Shown one piece after another: positions 25,883 through 35,144 of a DNA stretch of 64,000 nucleotides. Source of the stretch: Posidoniimonas polymericola (GTDB taxonomy: Bacteria > Planctomycetota > Planctomycetia > Pirellulales > Lacipirellulaceae); contig NZ_SJPO01000002.1 in assembly GCF_007859935.1 (NCBI RefSeq), forward strand, positions 700,744 to 764,743, written 5' to 3'. Each line of letters opens with the position of its first letter. The first letter of the stretch is position 1. A program made the position numbers and the translations under genes. The notes beneath the pieces were generated by a model. The model saw only the letters and a list, made by a program, of their open reading frames with translations, did no database searches and was not told where the DNA came from.

Positions 25883-26419
25883 TCAGTTGCAGCCGCAGCT
25901 CGGAGCGGCGCACCCACACGAGGGCTCGCAGCCGCAGGTCGGCTCGCAGCAGCCACAGCTGGGACGCTTGAACAGGCCCTTCAGGCCGTCCAGGATGCAG
26001 CAGCGGCGCGGGGCGCAGCACGGGTCACAGCACATGTCGGCTTCGCAGCCGCAGCTCGGCTCGCAACCGCAGGAAGGCTCGCAGCCACAGCTGGGCTCAG
26101 CGGCGCAGCAGGTGGGCTCAGCGGCACAGCAGCTCGGCTCGCAGCACGAGTCGGCACAGCACGAACGACGCTTGAACATGCCCTTCAGGCCGTCCAGGAT
26201 GCAGCAGCGGCGCGGGGCGCAGCAAGGGTCGCAGCAGTCCATTTCGCAGCCACACGAGGGCTCGCAGCCGCAGCTCGGCTCGGCGCAACCACAGGAGGGC
26301 TCACAACAACCGCCACAGCCGCCGCCCAGCAGGCCGAAGAACGCATTGGCGTCCGACGCGCTGCCCAGGACGACGACGACACCCAGCACGAGCGCCGACG
26401 CAGAAATACGAAGGTTCAT
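25883..26419 (-). CDS. CEPSC-repeat cysteine-rich exported protein
   Basis: ATG at 26419, after GGAG with a 7-base spacer, begins a signal peptide (MNLRISASALVLGVVVVLGS, cleavage likely after DANA). The 178-residue protein is roughly one quarter cysteine. Mature sequence consists of CEPSCGC, CAEPSC and CCAAEPTC repeats interrupted twice by a nearly identical basic module CCAPRRCCILDGLKG followed by MFKR or LFKR. A homologue lies at the right edge (63375), sharing the CC-[IL]LD-basic module. No known domain; a disulphide-linked surface or wall protein is the inferred role. An upstream in-frame ATG (26485) would bury the signal peptide. Confidence 0.85.
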   Translation of the reverse strand: MNLRISASALVLGVVVVLGSASDANAFFGLLGGGCGGCCEPSCGCAEPSCGCEPSCGCEMDCCDPCCAPRRCCILDGLKGMFKRRSCCADSCCEPSCCAAEPTCCAAEPSCGCEPSCGCEPSCGCEADMCCDPCCAPRRCCILDGLKGLFKRPSCGCCEPTCGCEPSCGCAAPSCGCN

Positions 26420-26818
26420 CTTAACTCTCCTCAGGAAACTTGGTGGAGGGGGAAACATCTCACTCGCGATCGGAGCCGCGCCCATCGGATACCGCCCTTC
26501 TGTCTTTGTCAGTGAAGGCGCTAGGGGAACCGATCCGGGCGCAGCAATCCGGTGCGCTCCGACCTGAGCGGCGTCCTTGCGGCACGCCTCCCAAATCCAT
26601 CACTTGGTATCGTCGCCCTAGATAGACGCGATGAGCGATTCGGACCTAATTGCCGGTCCGCTACCACTTGCCACATCGCATTAAGAGGAGTGTGCCGGTT
26701 GTGACGACCAGCGCCGGCCAACGGCGGACGCAGCAGCGGAAGAATCGCGTCAGGCCGCGGTTCCAACGCACGGCGTTGGCCGTCGCCGACCGCGGCGTGC
26801 GGGAGCAAGAGGCTCCGA
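26420..26818. other. Gene-free gap with two small hairpins
   Basis: This 399-base gap lies upstream of the CEPSC gene and downstream of the SMP-30 gene, both leftward. I see no convincing gene. Two hairpins, CCAACGC-ACG-GCGTTGG (26763-26779) and GGAGC-AAGAG-GCTCC (26802-26816), follow the SMP-30 stop and could weakly terminate it. The rest, about 26420-26750, presumably holds the CEPSC promoter, but no clear -35/-10 pair stands out. Confidence 0.55.
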
Positions 26819-27850
26819 CTAGAACCCAAGTCCGGCGGTTTTCACCCGCACGCGGCACAGGTGCATGTCGGACGTCATGAAGAGCGTCCGCCCGTCGGGG
26901 CCGCCGAACGTGCAGTTGGCGATCCGCTCGCCGGTGCGGATCGTCGCCAGGTGTTTGCCCCCGGGCGAGATGATCAGCACGCCCCCCGGCCCGGTGGCGA
27001 ACAGGTTGCCGTCCCGGTCGATGGCCATGCCGTCGGGGCTGCCGGGCCGGCGGCCCAGGTGCTTGACGTTCAGCAGCACGCGGCCGTCGTCGATCGAGCC
27101 GTCGGCCTGCACGGCGTACGCCATGTAGATCGGCCGCTCGCCGTTGGACTGCGCAACGTACAGGGTCTGCTCATCGGGCGACAAGGCGATGCCGTTCGGC
27201 GCGACCAGCTCCTTGGTCAGCAGCGACAGCTCGCCTTCGGGCGACACACGGTACACGCCCTGGAAGTCGAGCTCGCGGGTCTTGTCGTTGAACGCCTTGA
27301 GTCGGCCGTACGGCGGGTCGGTGAAGTAGATTGCGCCGGAGGAGTGGATCACCAGGTCGTTTGGGCTGTTGAGCCGTTTGCCGTCGAGCTTGTCGGCGAT
27401 GACCTCGAACACCGGCCGGGGCGCCGACAGCGGCGCCGCCATCCGCGCGACCTGGGCGTCGCCGTGCTGGCACATGACCAGGCGGCCCTGGGCGTCGATC
27501 ATCAGCCCGTTCGAGCCAGGCTCGCCGCCGCGCGGCGTCTCGCCGGTGTAGCCCGACGGCTTGAGGTACAGCGAGAGCCCCTCGCCCTCTTTCCACTTGA
27601 AGATCGAATTGCGGGGGATGTCGCTGAACAGCACGCAGCCCTGATCACGCAGCCAGACCGGGCCCTCGCTCCATTCGAAGTCGGTCGCCAGCACCTCGAT
27701 GGTCGCAGACGGGTCGATCAGTTGCTCCGCGGCCTGGTCGACGACCTCGATTTCGCCAATCGATTCGGGCGGGTCGACCGCTCGCTGCGCATTCACATTG
27801 GCGGCAACCCCAAACAGCACGGCAGCGAAAAGCAGAGTGGGCAGACGCAT
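26819..27850 (-). CDS. SMP-30/gluconolactonase family hydrolase
   Basis: A 343-residue exported propeller with signal peptide MRLPTLLFAAVLFGVAANVNA. Landmarks: TDFEWSEGPVWL (metal-binding Glu), GEPGSNGLMIDAQGRLVMCQHGD, LNSPNDLVIHSSGAIYFTDPPYG (metal-binding Asn), APNGIALSPDEQTLYVA and GSPDGMAIDRDGNLFATGPGG (metal-binding Asp). The family hydrolyses sugar lactones such as gluconolactone. A sugar dehydrogenase at 21.6 kb could provide such lactones, which is inference. It is divergent from the PfkB kinase, sharing a 237-base control region. Confidence 0.9.
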   Translation of the reverse strand: MRLPTLLFAAVLFGVAANVNAQRAVDPPESIGEIEVVDQAAEQLIDPSATIEVLATDFEWSEGPVWLRDQGCVLFSDIPRNSIFKWKEGEGLSLYLKPSGYTGETPRGGEPGSNGLMIDAQGRLVMCQHGDAQVARMAAPLSAPRPVFEVIADKLDGKRLNSPNDLVIHSSGAIYFTDPPYGRLKAFNDKTRELDFQGVYRVSPEGELSLLTKELVAPNGIALSPDEQTLYVAQSNGERPIYMAYAVQADGSIDDGRVLLNVKHLGRRPGSPDGMAIDRDGNLFATGPGGVLIISPGGKHLATIRTGERIANCTFGGPDGRTLFMTSDMHLCRVRVKTAGLGF

Positions 27851-28087
27851 ATCTGGGCGACTCGCAATGGAGGAGGTGACAGAATCGCAGTTTGTGGAGC
27901 TCAGCCAATTCTAACCAACCTCGACGTGGCTGGTCAAAACGCGGGCAGGTTGGTCGATTGCGGCTGCCTAGACGGCGCCTCGACGCGTCGCATGGCTACG
28001 CCTAGGATGCGTGAGGCCCGACGCGGACTCGTGCACCGTGCGTGTCAAAATCCATTCGCAACGAGACCCAACTCCCCTGAAGGAACC

Positions 28088-28972
28088 ATGCCCGACCAAC
28101 CGCTTATCGTTGGCGAAGTCCTGATCGATCAGTTCCCCGACGGTCGGGGGATCCTTGGTGGGGCTCCGTTCAATGTCGCGTGGAACCTGTGCGGGTTTGG
28201 CATGTCGCCCATGATGGTGACCTCGGTCGGCTCCGACGAGAGCGGCCGGAATATCCTCGAGCGGATGCGGGAGTGGGGGATGAGCACCGCCGGCGTGCAG
28301 ACCTCTGCCACGCTCCCTACCGGCTTGGTCGAGGTGACCGTCAACGACGGCGAGCCCTCGTACAACCTGCTTGCCAACCGCGCGTACGACGACATCCACT
28401 ACCCCGAGCAGGTCTTGGCCGAGGGCGGGTTTGGCATGCTGTACGTCGGCAGCCTGGCGTACCGTGCGGAGCCATCGCGTACGACGATCCGCAGGCTGAT
28501 GGCCGAGAGCGGGCTCCCCAAGTTCGTCGACATCAACATCCGCCGCCCGTGGTTTACCCTCGACATGGCAGGCGAGTTGCTGCAAGACGCAACCTGGACC
28601 AAGCTCAACAACAACGAGCTGGCCGAGCTGTCGGGGGTTGGATGCGAGACGCCGCAACAAGCTCCGGCGGCGGTAGAAGAGCTTCGCAAACGCTTTAACG
28701 GGAAGAACTTCTTCGTCACCTGCGGCGGCGAGGGCGCCTGTGCTGTCGACGAAGCGGGCGGAACGGCGTTCGCAAAATCGCCCCCTCCCGAACCGATGGT
28801 CGACACCGTCGGCGCGGGCGACGCGTTTGCCGCTGCCTGCATTGCCGGCGTCACGCAGGGGCGACCGCTCGCTCAGACCATCGAGTCCGCAGTCGCATTC
28901 GCCTCGAAGACCTGCACCCTGCAGGGCGCGACGACGAGCGACCGTAGTCACTACGCGGCCCTAGTCGTTTAG
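28088..28972 (+). CDS. PfkB family carbohydrate kinase (fructokinase-like)
   Basis: ATG at 28088, after AAGGA, gives 294 residues. Signatures: GGAPFNVAWNLCGFGM near the N-terminus, LPTGLVEVTVNDGEPSYNLLANRAYD, KFVDINIRRPWF, and the C-terminal catalytic DTVGAGDAFAA with Asp as base. It phosphorylates a sugar using ATP; the start MPDQPLIVGEVLIDQFPDGR fits fructokinase-type PfkB proteins. Very long open frame upstream on this strand is a shadow of the SMP-30 gene. Located divergent to SMP-30. Confidence 0.9.
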   Translation: MPDQPLIVGEVLIDQFPDGRGILGGAPFNVAWNLCGFGMSPMMVTSVGSDESGRNILERMREWGMSTAGVQTSATLPTGLVEVTVNDGEPSYNLLANRAYDDIHYPEQVLAEGGFGMLYVGSLAYRAEPSRTTIRRLMAESGLPKFVDINIRRPWFTLDMAGELLQDATWTKLNNNELAELSGVGCETPQQAPAAVEELRKRFNGKNFFVTCGGEGACAVDEAGGTAFAKSPPPEPMVDTVGAGDAFAAACIAGVTQGRPLAQTIESAVAFASKTCTLQGATTSDRSHYAALVV

Positions 28973-29150
28973 CAATCGCTGGTCGGATTGCGACCACCAT
29001 GCTGCCGATTCGCGGGTTCACGCGGCTCCGATCCGATGTGGGGAGCCGAACCGGCTCGCAATCGGCGTGGCTGTCTGATTAAGATGCTGACATCCGAAGA
29101 CGCCCCGCCCGGGGACGTTTGTGACGTGTGACTACTTCGCCTGAGCAGCA

Positions 29151-29780
29151 ATGAACTCATCCGGGGCCCCCAATCCTTCTGGGAAGCAGTCCTCGCGAAC
29201 GTGGGACGAGCTCCTGATCGCCGCCCGCAACGGCGACGACGACGCGCTGGGGGCGATCTGCCAGCGGCTCTACGGCTACCTGCTGGTCGTCGCCCGCCGC
29301 GGCATCGGGTCCGACCTGGCCGCCAAGGTAGGCGCATCCGACGTGGTGCAGCAGTCGATGATGGAGGCCCACCAAGACTTTGCACGGTTCGACGGGGCCA
29401 ACGAAGAAGAGTTTCGGGCGTGGATTGGTCTGTTGCTGCAGCGGAACCTGCAGGACGTTGGGCGACGCTACCGCGGGGCCGCCCGGCGGGACATCGGCCG
29501 CGAGATCGGCATTGATTCTAGGCAGACCCTGCCGATCGCCTCCTCAGAGCCGAACGCCAGCCGGATCGCCCGGCGGAGAGAAACCGACGAAGAACTTGCC
29601 CGCGCCGTTGAGGGATTGCCGCCCCGGCAGCGACAAATAGTCGAGCTGCGTCACCGCGACAACATCCCGTACGACCAGATTGCTGCGCAGCTCGCCACCA
29701 CCGAAGAGGCCGCCCGCAAGCTCTACAGCCGAGCGGTTATCAAGCTCAGGCAAAAACTGATTCCTACCGACGGTTCTTAG
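29151..29780 (+). CDS. ECF sigma factor (kinase-linked type)
   Basis: A 209-residue sigma with WDELLIAARNGDDDALGAICQRLYGYLLVVARRGIG and ASDVVQQSMMEAHQDFARFDG in region 2, and LARAVEGLPPRQRQIVELRHRDNIPYDQIAAQLATTEEAARKLYSRAVIKLRQ in region 4. A linker that includes a basic stretch separates them. It is followed 10 bases later by a Ser/Thr kinase gene, a pairing widespread in planctomycetes where the kinase is thought to control the sigma. Confidence 0.9.
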   Translation: MNSSGAPNPSGKQSSRTWDELLIAARNGDDDALGAICQRLYGYLLVVARRGIGSDLAAKVGASDVVQQSMMEAHQDFARFDGANEEEFRAWIGLLLQRNLQDVGRRYRGAARRDIGREIGIDSRQTLPIASSEPNASRIARRRETDEELARAVEGLPPRQRQIVELRHRDNIPYDQIAAQLATTEEAARKLYSRAVIKLRQKLIPTDGS

Positions 29781-29790
29781 GGCCAGCAGC

Positions 29791-31269
29791 GTGTCGCGCG
29801 ACCTCCGGCAACCCGACGACTCAAGCGACCTGGGCAGGGTCGCCTCGCCGGGGCTTTCTGACATCATCCGCAGACTCGACCAGCTCTGGGACGAGCACCC
29901 GCTTACCCCTTCCAGCCTCTACGACCTCGAGGGGCAGGAGATCGGCGGCTGCCGCTTGCTCGGTGTGGTCGGGCAGGGCGCCTTTGGCATTGTTTACCAC
30001 GCCCGCGATGAGCAAGGCGGCCGCGACGTGGCCATCAAGGTGCCGCGTCCCGAGGTGGTGCTGCACGCCCAGCGGATGCAGCGGTTCCGCAACGAGGCGA
30101 TCGCCGCCGCGACGCTCGACCACCCGGCGATCGTGCCGGTCTACGCGACCGAGTTCGAGGGCCCCGCGCCCCACATTATGTCCGAGTACATCGACGGCCC
30201 CGACTTGGGCGAGTGGCTCGCGCGTGCGGCTCGGCCAGTGGACTTTGAGCCGGCGGTGCGATTCATCCTCAAGCTGGTCGACGCGGTGCAGCACGCCCAC
30301 GGCCGGGGCGTGACCCACCGCGACCTGAAGCCCGGGAACGTGCTGCTCCAGCCCACGGCGAGCCGCCCGCTATCTCTCGACGATTACTCGCCCCGCCTGA
30401 CCGACTTTGGCCTGGCGGGTTTCGACGCGGTCGAGACCCGTTGCACCAGCTCGAGCATGATGATCGGCACGCCGCTCTACATGCCGCCCGAGCAGGCGGC
30501 GGGTGGGGTCGCCGACTGGCCCGCCGCGGACATCTACTCGTTGGGAGTGCTGCTGTTCGAGTTGATTACTAAACAGACGCCCTACCAAGGGCTCACCTAC
30601 CCGCAGTTGCTGCAGCAGATGCAGGTCGAACGAGCGCCCGATTTTGCGGCGGCGCGGTCTGACGTGCCGCGGGGCCTGCAGGCAATCGTGACGAAGTGCC
30701 TGCGGCATGACGCCAGCGACCGGTACGAATCGGCGGGCGAGCTGGCCGCCGACCTGGCTCGATTTCTCAATGGAGAGCGACCGCACGCCCCGCCGGTGAG
30801 GGTGACCGACCCGCTGGTCCGCTGGATGCGCAGGCCAGAGCGGTTGCGGCAGGCGGCGTTGTGGACCACGTGCTACCAGGCCGGAACCATTTTTTGGATG
30901 TGCCTTGTGATCGCCATCGCGGCGATTTGCGAGGTCTTCCCCGCTGGAACGGCCGCAAAGAGTGTTGTAGCGCTGGGCGTCGTCTGCGGGCTCGTTCATT
31001 GCCCGAAGGCGCTGCTCGGCTGGGCCATGCTAAGTGGGGTGCGCTGGGCGTACCCGGTCTCGCTGCTGAGTAGCGCGGTCCTGCTTGGAGTTTTCATCTA
31101 CTCAACTTTGGCCGAATCAATTGCGTTTGAGTGGAACTACCCGACGCGGTTCTCCAAAGTAAGCAATTTCTCCATCTTGATCCTGGGGAGCACGATTGAG
31201 TGCGGGCTTCATCTACTAGCGTGGCCTGCTTGGACGCGGCGGATTAGAGCGGGCAAGTCATTGTCCTGA
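29791..31269 (+). CDS. Membrane serine/threonine protein kinase
   Basis: GTG at 29791 gives 492 residues. The kinase domain (about 55-335) is intact: glycine loop GQGAFGIVYH, VAIK with Lys83, HRDLKPGN (176-183) with the catalytic Asp, DFG (205-207), and MIGTPLYMPPEQ in place of APE. Residues 360-470 hold about four membrane segments; the C-terminus is cytoplasmic and basic. It probably phosphorylates the ECF sigma encoded 10 bases upstream, or a regulator of it. The tail lacks the usual WD40 or TPR sensor found in many planctomycete kinases. Confidence 0.93.
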   Translation: MSRDLRQPDDSSDLGRVASPGLSDIIRRLDQLWDEHPLTPSSLYDLEGQEIGGCRLLGVVGQGAFGIVYHARDEQGGRDVAIKVPRPEVVLHAQRMQRFRNEAIAAATLDHPAIVPVYATEFEGPAPHIMSEYIDGPDLGEWLARAARPVDFEPAVRFILKLVDAVQHAHGRGVTHRDLKPGNVLLQPTASRPLSLDDYSPRLTDFGLAGFDAVETRCTSSSMMIGTPLYMPPEQAAGGVADWPAADIYSLGVLLFELITKQTPYQGLTYPQLLQQMQVERAPDFAAARSDVPRGLQAIVTKCLRHDASDRYESAGELAADLARFLNGERPHAPPVRVTDPLVRWMRRPERLRQAALWTTCYQAGTIFWMCLVIAIAAICEVFPAGTAAKSVVALGVVCGLVHCPKALLGWAMLSGVRWAYPVSLLSSAVLLGVFIYSTLAESIAFEWNYPTRFSKVSNFSILILGSTIECGLHLLAWPAWTRRIRAGKSLS

Positions 31270-31737
31270 ATGACTTTACGGTGTTTTCGATGGGGGCCCG
31301 CGAATGTTTCTGGAAAATACGCGTCACAAATGGCTGATTCGTACGCTTCTGTAAGTAGGGCACGTTCCGTTGGCCTCCGGCAATAAGCCGAGGCACAAGA
31401 ATGCTTAAGGGAACAACCGAAGCTAACGGTGCGGCCTTTTTTCTACCCACCAAAAAGCCCCTCCGACTTGATCGGGGGGGCTTTTTGCATGGGTTCGCAT
31501 GGGCTCGTATCTGACCCATCCACGCGGAACTTCGCCCGCGATCTCGCCTTGCGGCAAAATACCTGTGCTTTGCCGGGTTGACGCCGCCGCCGTCGCGCCT
31601 AGAAAATGACGGCAAGCCGATGGCATGCCCGACACCGCATCGCGGTGCACGGGGTTACTAACTTCGGTTCCCGCCCGCCGTCCTTCCTAACCGACGGCGC
31701 CAGCTGCCCCTCCCCCGTTCCCTGCCGAGATTTTCCT
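31270..31737. other. Gene-free gap between the kinase and a DUF1559 gene
   Basis: No gene is evident in these 468 bases. The stretch includes a Rho-independent terminator (31452-31486), and otherwise has AT-richer DNA than its surroundings at 31270-31440. The 31606-31737 segment is open in the DUF1559 frame but does not look coding; the likely start is at 31738. Confidence 0.6.
31452..31486 (+). terminator. Rho-independent terminator after the sigma-kinase pair
   Basis: Stem AAAAAGCCCC pairs with GGGGCTTTTT, extended by an inner CCGA/TCGG and closed by a 4-6 base loop. It ends in a run of five T on the plus strand. The A-run on the other side makes it potentially bidirectional. It lies about 180 bases after the kinase stop. 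Confidence 0.85.
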
Positions 31738-32703
31738 ATGAAGCCTCGTGGCTACCGGTCCGCACACTCTGCCTTCACCCTCGTCGAACTGCTGGTGGTG
31801 ATCGCTATCATCGGCACGCTCATCGCGCTGCTGCTGCCGGCGGTTCAGTCAGCCCGCGAGGCCGCCCGACGCACGCAGTGCATCAACCAACTCCGCGAGA
31901 TCGGCCTGGCGGTGCAAAACCACCATGACACCGCCGGCTACTTCCCAACCGGACGCGACCGGACCGACCAGTACGGCGTGTCGTGGGCGTTTCGGATCCT
32001 TCCCTTCCTTGAAGAGCAGCAGATCTACGACGCCCGCGACCCCAGCGAGCGGGTCGACTCGGAACTGAACGCCGCGGCGATGCGGACGCCGATCGAAGTC
32101 TACGCGTGCCCGAGTCGTCGCTCGGCCGACGCCAACCGTGACTTCGACAACGACGACGCCGCGCCGCAGGTCCGCAACGCGGCCGTGCTGGGCGACTACG
32201 CCGCCAACGCCGGACTCGAGGAGGACATGGGCATGGAGGGCAACGATTTCCGCAGCGGCAAGGTCGACCGCACGCTGGCTGGCCCGATCTACAGCGGCTC
32301 GAAGGTCAAGTCGCGGCACGTGACCGACGGCCTCTCGAAGACGCTCGCCGTCGGCGAGAAGCACCTGCCGCCGGTCGAGCCCGACTGGTCGGAAGAGCGG
32401 GTCCACTACCAGCAGGGCGACACCTGCTTCCTCGCCGCCGACCGCATCGAGACCATTTTGCGTGGCGCCGAGGACGGCTTGGCCGTGACCGGCCAGGAGA
32501 CCAGCTCGCAGCTGTTCGGCGGCCCCCACCCAGGAGTCACGCTTTTCGTCTTCCTGGACGGCCACACCGAGGCCCTCGCCCACAGCGGCCCCAGGGCGAC
32601 CGGCGTGAACCCCAACCAGGTCGACGACATCCGCGTCGACGAGAAGTGGGAGTGGCTGGCCGCGCTCAGCACGGTCGCCGGCGGCGAGCTCATCGAGGAG
32701 TAG
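31738..32703 (+). CDS. DUF1559 domain pseudopilin
   Basis: ATG at 31738 gives 321 residues with the prepilin leader [40 protein letters not shown] and a short basic leader MKPRGYRSAHS. Body landmarks are NHHDTAGYFPTG, VYACPSRRS, HVTDGLSKTLAVGEKH and a C-terminal GGPHPGVTLFVFLDGHTEALA. It converges on the prepilin-CreD-like fusion gene 13 bases away. Probably exported by the type II/IV pseudopilus system. Confidence 0.92.
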   Translation: MKPRGYRSAHSAFTLVELLVVIAIIGTLIALLLPAVQSAREAARRTQCINQLREIGLAVQNHHDTAGYFPTGRDRTDQYGVSWAFRILPFLEEQQIYDARDPSERVDSELNAAAMRTPIEVYACPSRRSADANRDFDNDDAAPQVRNAAVLGDYAANAGLEEDMGMEGNDFRSGKVDRTLAGPIYSGSKVKSRHVTDGLSKTLAVGEKHLPPVEPDWSEERVHYQQGDTCFLAADRIETILRGAEDGLAVTGQETSSQLFGGPHPGVTLFVFLDGHTEALAHSGPRATGVNPNQVDDIRVDEKWEWLAALSTVAGGELIEE

Positions 32704-32716
32704 TCGCGACCGGCGC

Positions 32717-33895
32717 CTAGCCAGCGTGGGTGCCCGCCTCGGTCCAAGGCCAGTTGGCGTTGGCGGTGACGCGTGGCATCAGCATCATCGCACCGATGAA
32801 GCAGCCGAGCGTCAGCACGGTCAGCAGGATGCCCTGCGACTGCGGCCAGATCGCCGCGCCGAGCGCGACCCCCATGATGGTCGCCCCCGGGACGAAGATG
32901 CCCAGCGTCCCCCGCCAGACGCCGATCAGCGTGACCGTCCGCAGCAGGATGATCAGGATCGTGAAGCCAGCCGACGCGAGCACCGCTGCCGGCAGCGTGA
33001 CGTACTCCTGCGAGAAGTACATCAACGGGTAGGCACCGGCGAACGCCCCGATGGTGAGCAGCAGCATCCAGCGGTCGAACACGGGCGTGGGGTTCGCCTG
33101 GACCACGAGCCCGACTGCCATCCCGAACACGACCACGCTCAGCGGACCGAGCCAGGTGAGCTCGCCGAGCCGGTCGATCGGCGCAATGCCGAGCACGTCG
33201 ATGCGTACCGGCCTGCCGAACAGCAGCCTTTCGTAGTCCCAGCGGTAGTTTGTGCCGGCCGACCGCTGGACGCTGGTCGGCTGCAGCGACAATTCCAGCA
33301 GCCGCACGTCCGACCCCCGCGCGGCGAGCGACACCCGGTAGCGGTCGAGCACGCCCGTTGACGCCACCGGTAGCTCGAATAGTCCCTTGCCAACCGCCGA
33401 GTACGTGACGCTCAGCGGCGTCGGCTCGGCCGGCAGCTCGCCTGTCCAGCGGAGCCGCCCATCGGCGATCTCTACCCGCCCAACGGCCGCGCCATCGGAC
33501 TCGACCCGCAGGTCGGCCAGCGAGATCACTCGCGGGGGCAGCGGCAGTTCAATCCGGCATTTGCCGGGCGCCTCCCCTCCGGCGGCGGTGATGACCCCAG
33601 CGAACCGAGACTCGTAGATCGACTCCGGCGTGGCGGTCCCCGCGGAGAGTCGCGGCGTCAGCACCACATCGGCCTCAAACGCCGAGACCAGCGCCGCCGG
33701 CGCGGCCTCGGCAGCCGGCTCGGGTGGAGCCGCTTCGGCCACGGCGGCGCGGTCCTCGGCCCGGAGCGAGGAGTACTTGGCAGCCTCGCGGGCGGACTGC
33801 ACTGCTGGGAGCAAGAGTGCTATCAAGGTCGCCATGATTGCGACCACGACCAGCAGCTCTACCAGGGTGAACGCTCGACGACCGGCGGCGCGCAT
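32717..33895 (-). CDS. Prepilin-leader protein fused to a CreD-like membrane domain
   Basis: A 392-residue protein with an unusual layout. Residues 1-50 are a complete pseudopilin leader ([20 protein letters not shown], then [16 protein letters not shown]) like the DUF1559 neighbours. Residues 70-230 form a soluble beta-rich domain ([44 protein letters not shown]). Residues 235-380 hold five to six membrane helices ([33 protein letters not shown]). The second half has the order and spacing of CreD-family inner-membrane proteins; that is inferred from pattern. A multi-pass membrane protein is not expected behind a pilin leader. It is convergent with a true DUF1559 gene. Confidence 0.72.
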   Translation of the reverse strand: MRAAGRRAFTLVELLVVVAIMATLIALLLPAVQSAREAAKYSSLRAEDRAAVAEAAPPEPAAEAAPAALVSAFEADVVLTPRLSAGTATPESIYESRFAGVITAAGGEAPGKCRIELPLPPRVISLADLRVESDGAAVGRVEIADGRLRWTGELPAEPTPLSVTYSAVGKGLFELPVASTGVLDRYRVSLAARGSDVRLLELSLQPTSVQRSAGTNYRWDYERLLFGRPVRIDVLGIAPIDRLGELTWLGPLSVVVFGMAVGLVVQANPTPVFDRWMLLLTIGAFAGAYPLMYFSQEYVTLPAAVLASAGFTILIILLRTVTLIGVWRGTLGIFVPGATIMGVALGAAIWPQSQGILLTVLTLGCFIGAMMLMPRVTANANWPWTEAGTHAG

Positions 33896-34159
33896 AACGG
33901 TCCTTCAATTGACGAAGGGTGGCCTGCGGAGAGGAGAGGGACGCGGGCAGAGCGGCAATCGGACACGCGGGGGGTCATGGCACTGTTGCTATTACTCCGG
34001 AGCTGGCCGTGCAATTATTCCGCTGCGGCCCCGGCAAGTGGCGGGCGTCTTGCACCGATCGAGATCGCTGCGCCCGGCTGGCGACCGGCAGGTTACCAAA
34101 CGGCCTAGGCCGCACTACGATAGACTCAGCCCCGCCCCTGCCTCCTCGACGCCCCACGC

Positions 34160-35131
34160 ATGTTCGGACTGCTTAAACAAACGTTCGCGGATTTCTCGGA
34201 GGATGGGTGTCCGCGGATGGCGGCGGCGCTGGCGTACTACGCGTTGTTTTCGCTGCCTCCACTGCTAGTGATTGTCGTGATGATCGTTGGCTCGGTCGCG
34301 AGCATGGGGAGCCTGGTCGACAACCAGCAGGCCCGTGAGGCGATCCGACGCGAGGCGGCGGACTCGGTCGGCGAGGAGGCAGCGAAACAGATCGACCAGA
34401 TGATCGACAAGGCGCAGCAGGCCCCGCGGTCGGCGCTGGGCGTGCTGGGGAGCGTGGGCATCTTCCTGTTCGGCGCGTCCGGCGTGATGGTCCAGCTGCA
34501 GGCGGCGCTCAACGAGGTCTGGAACGTGAAGCCCTCGCCCAAGCGGAGCGGCGCCCGCCGCTTCGTGCTGAAGCGGCTGCTGTCGTTCGCGATGGTGCTG
34601 GGGGTCGGCTTCGTGCTCTTGGTGTCGCTGGTCGCGAGCACCGTGATGGCGGCGCTCAGCAAGTGGATCACGGTCTACCTGCCGCCCGGGATGACCGCCA
34701 TGACGCCGATCGTGGTGAGCCTGTCGACCGACCTGCTGGTGGCCGGGCTGCTGTTCGCGGCGATGTTCAAGTGGCTGCCCGACGCGCTGGTGCGGTGGTC
34801 GGACGTCTGGATCGGCGCGGCGGTCACCGCGCTGCTGTTCGTGGTCGGCAAGTCGGTGCTCGCGCTGTACTTCGCCAACGCCAACGTCGGCGCCACGTAC
34901 GGCGCGGCCGGATCGGTGGTGCTGATCCTGGCGTGGGTCTACTACAGCGGGATGATCTTCCTGCTCGGCGCCGAGTTCACCCACGCGGTGGCGGTCAAGC
35001 GGCACGGCGCCGTGCGGCCCGCCCGCGGCGCCGTAGTCGTCGAGACGGTCGTGCGCGACCACGCGACCTCCGCCGCCGACCGCGTCCGCCAGGAATCAAT
35101 GGCGTCGCTTGAGAAGCCGGCGGGCGATTGA
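34160..35131 (+). CDS. YihY/BrkB family membrane protein
   Basis: A 323-residue inner-membrane protein with the family's six helices. Diagnostic phrases: DGCPRMAAALAYYALFSLPPLLVI near the start, LGVLGSVGIFLFGASGVMVQLQAALNEVWNVKP in the middle, and YGAAGSVVLILAWVYYSGMIFLLGAEFTHA near the end. The C-terminal 45 residues are a soluble, charged tail. Members were once called RNase BN, wrongly; the true role is not established and envelope lipid transport has been suggested. Monocistronic, convergent with the GH2 gene. Confidence 0.93.
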   Translation: MFGLLKQTFADFSEDGCPRMAAALAYYALFSLPPLLVIVVMIVGSVASMGSLVDNQQAREAIRREAADSVGEEAAKQIDQMIDKAQQAPRSALGVLGSVGIFLFGASGVMVQLQAALNEVWNVKPSPKRSGARRFVLKRLLSFAMVLGVGFVLLVSLVASTVMAALSKWITVYLPPGMTAMTPIVVSLSTDLLVAGLLFAAMFKWLPDALVRWSDVWIGAAVTALLFVVGKSVLALYFANANVGATYGAAGSVVLILAWVYYSGMIFLLGAEFTHAVAVKRHGAVRPARGAVVVETVVRDHATSAADRVRQESMASLEKPAGD

Positions 35132-35144
35132 CGCGCGGGGCCGG

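Noticed and set aside
26861..28087. A 5' extension of the sugar kinase to about 700 residues
   Set aside because: The extension reads the SMP-30 gene backwards; ATG at 28088 has a ribosome site and the PfkB fold starts there.
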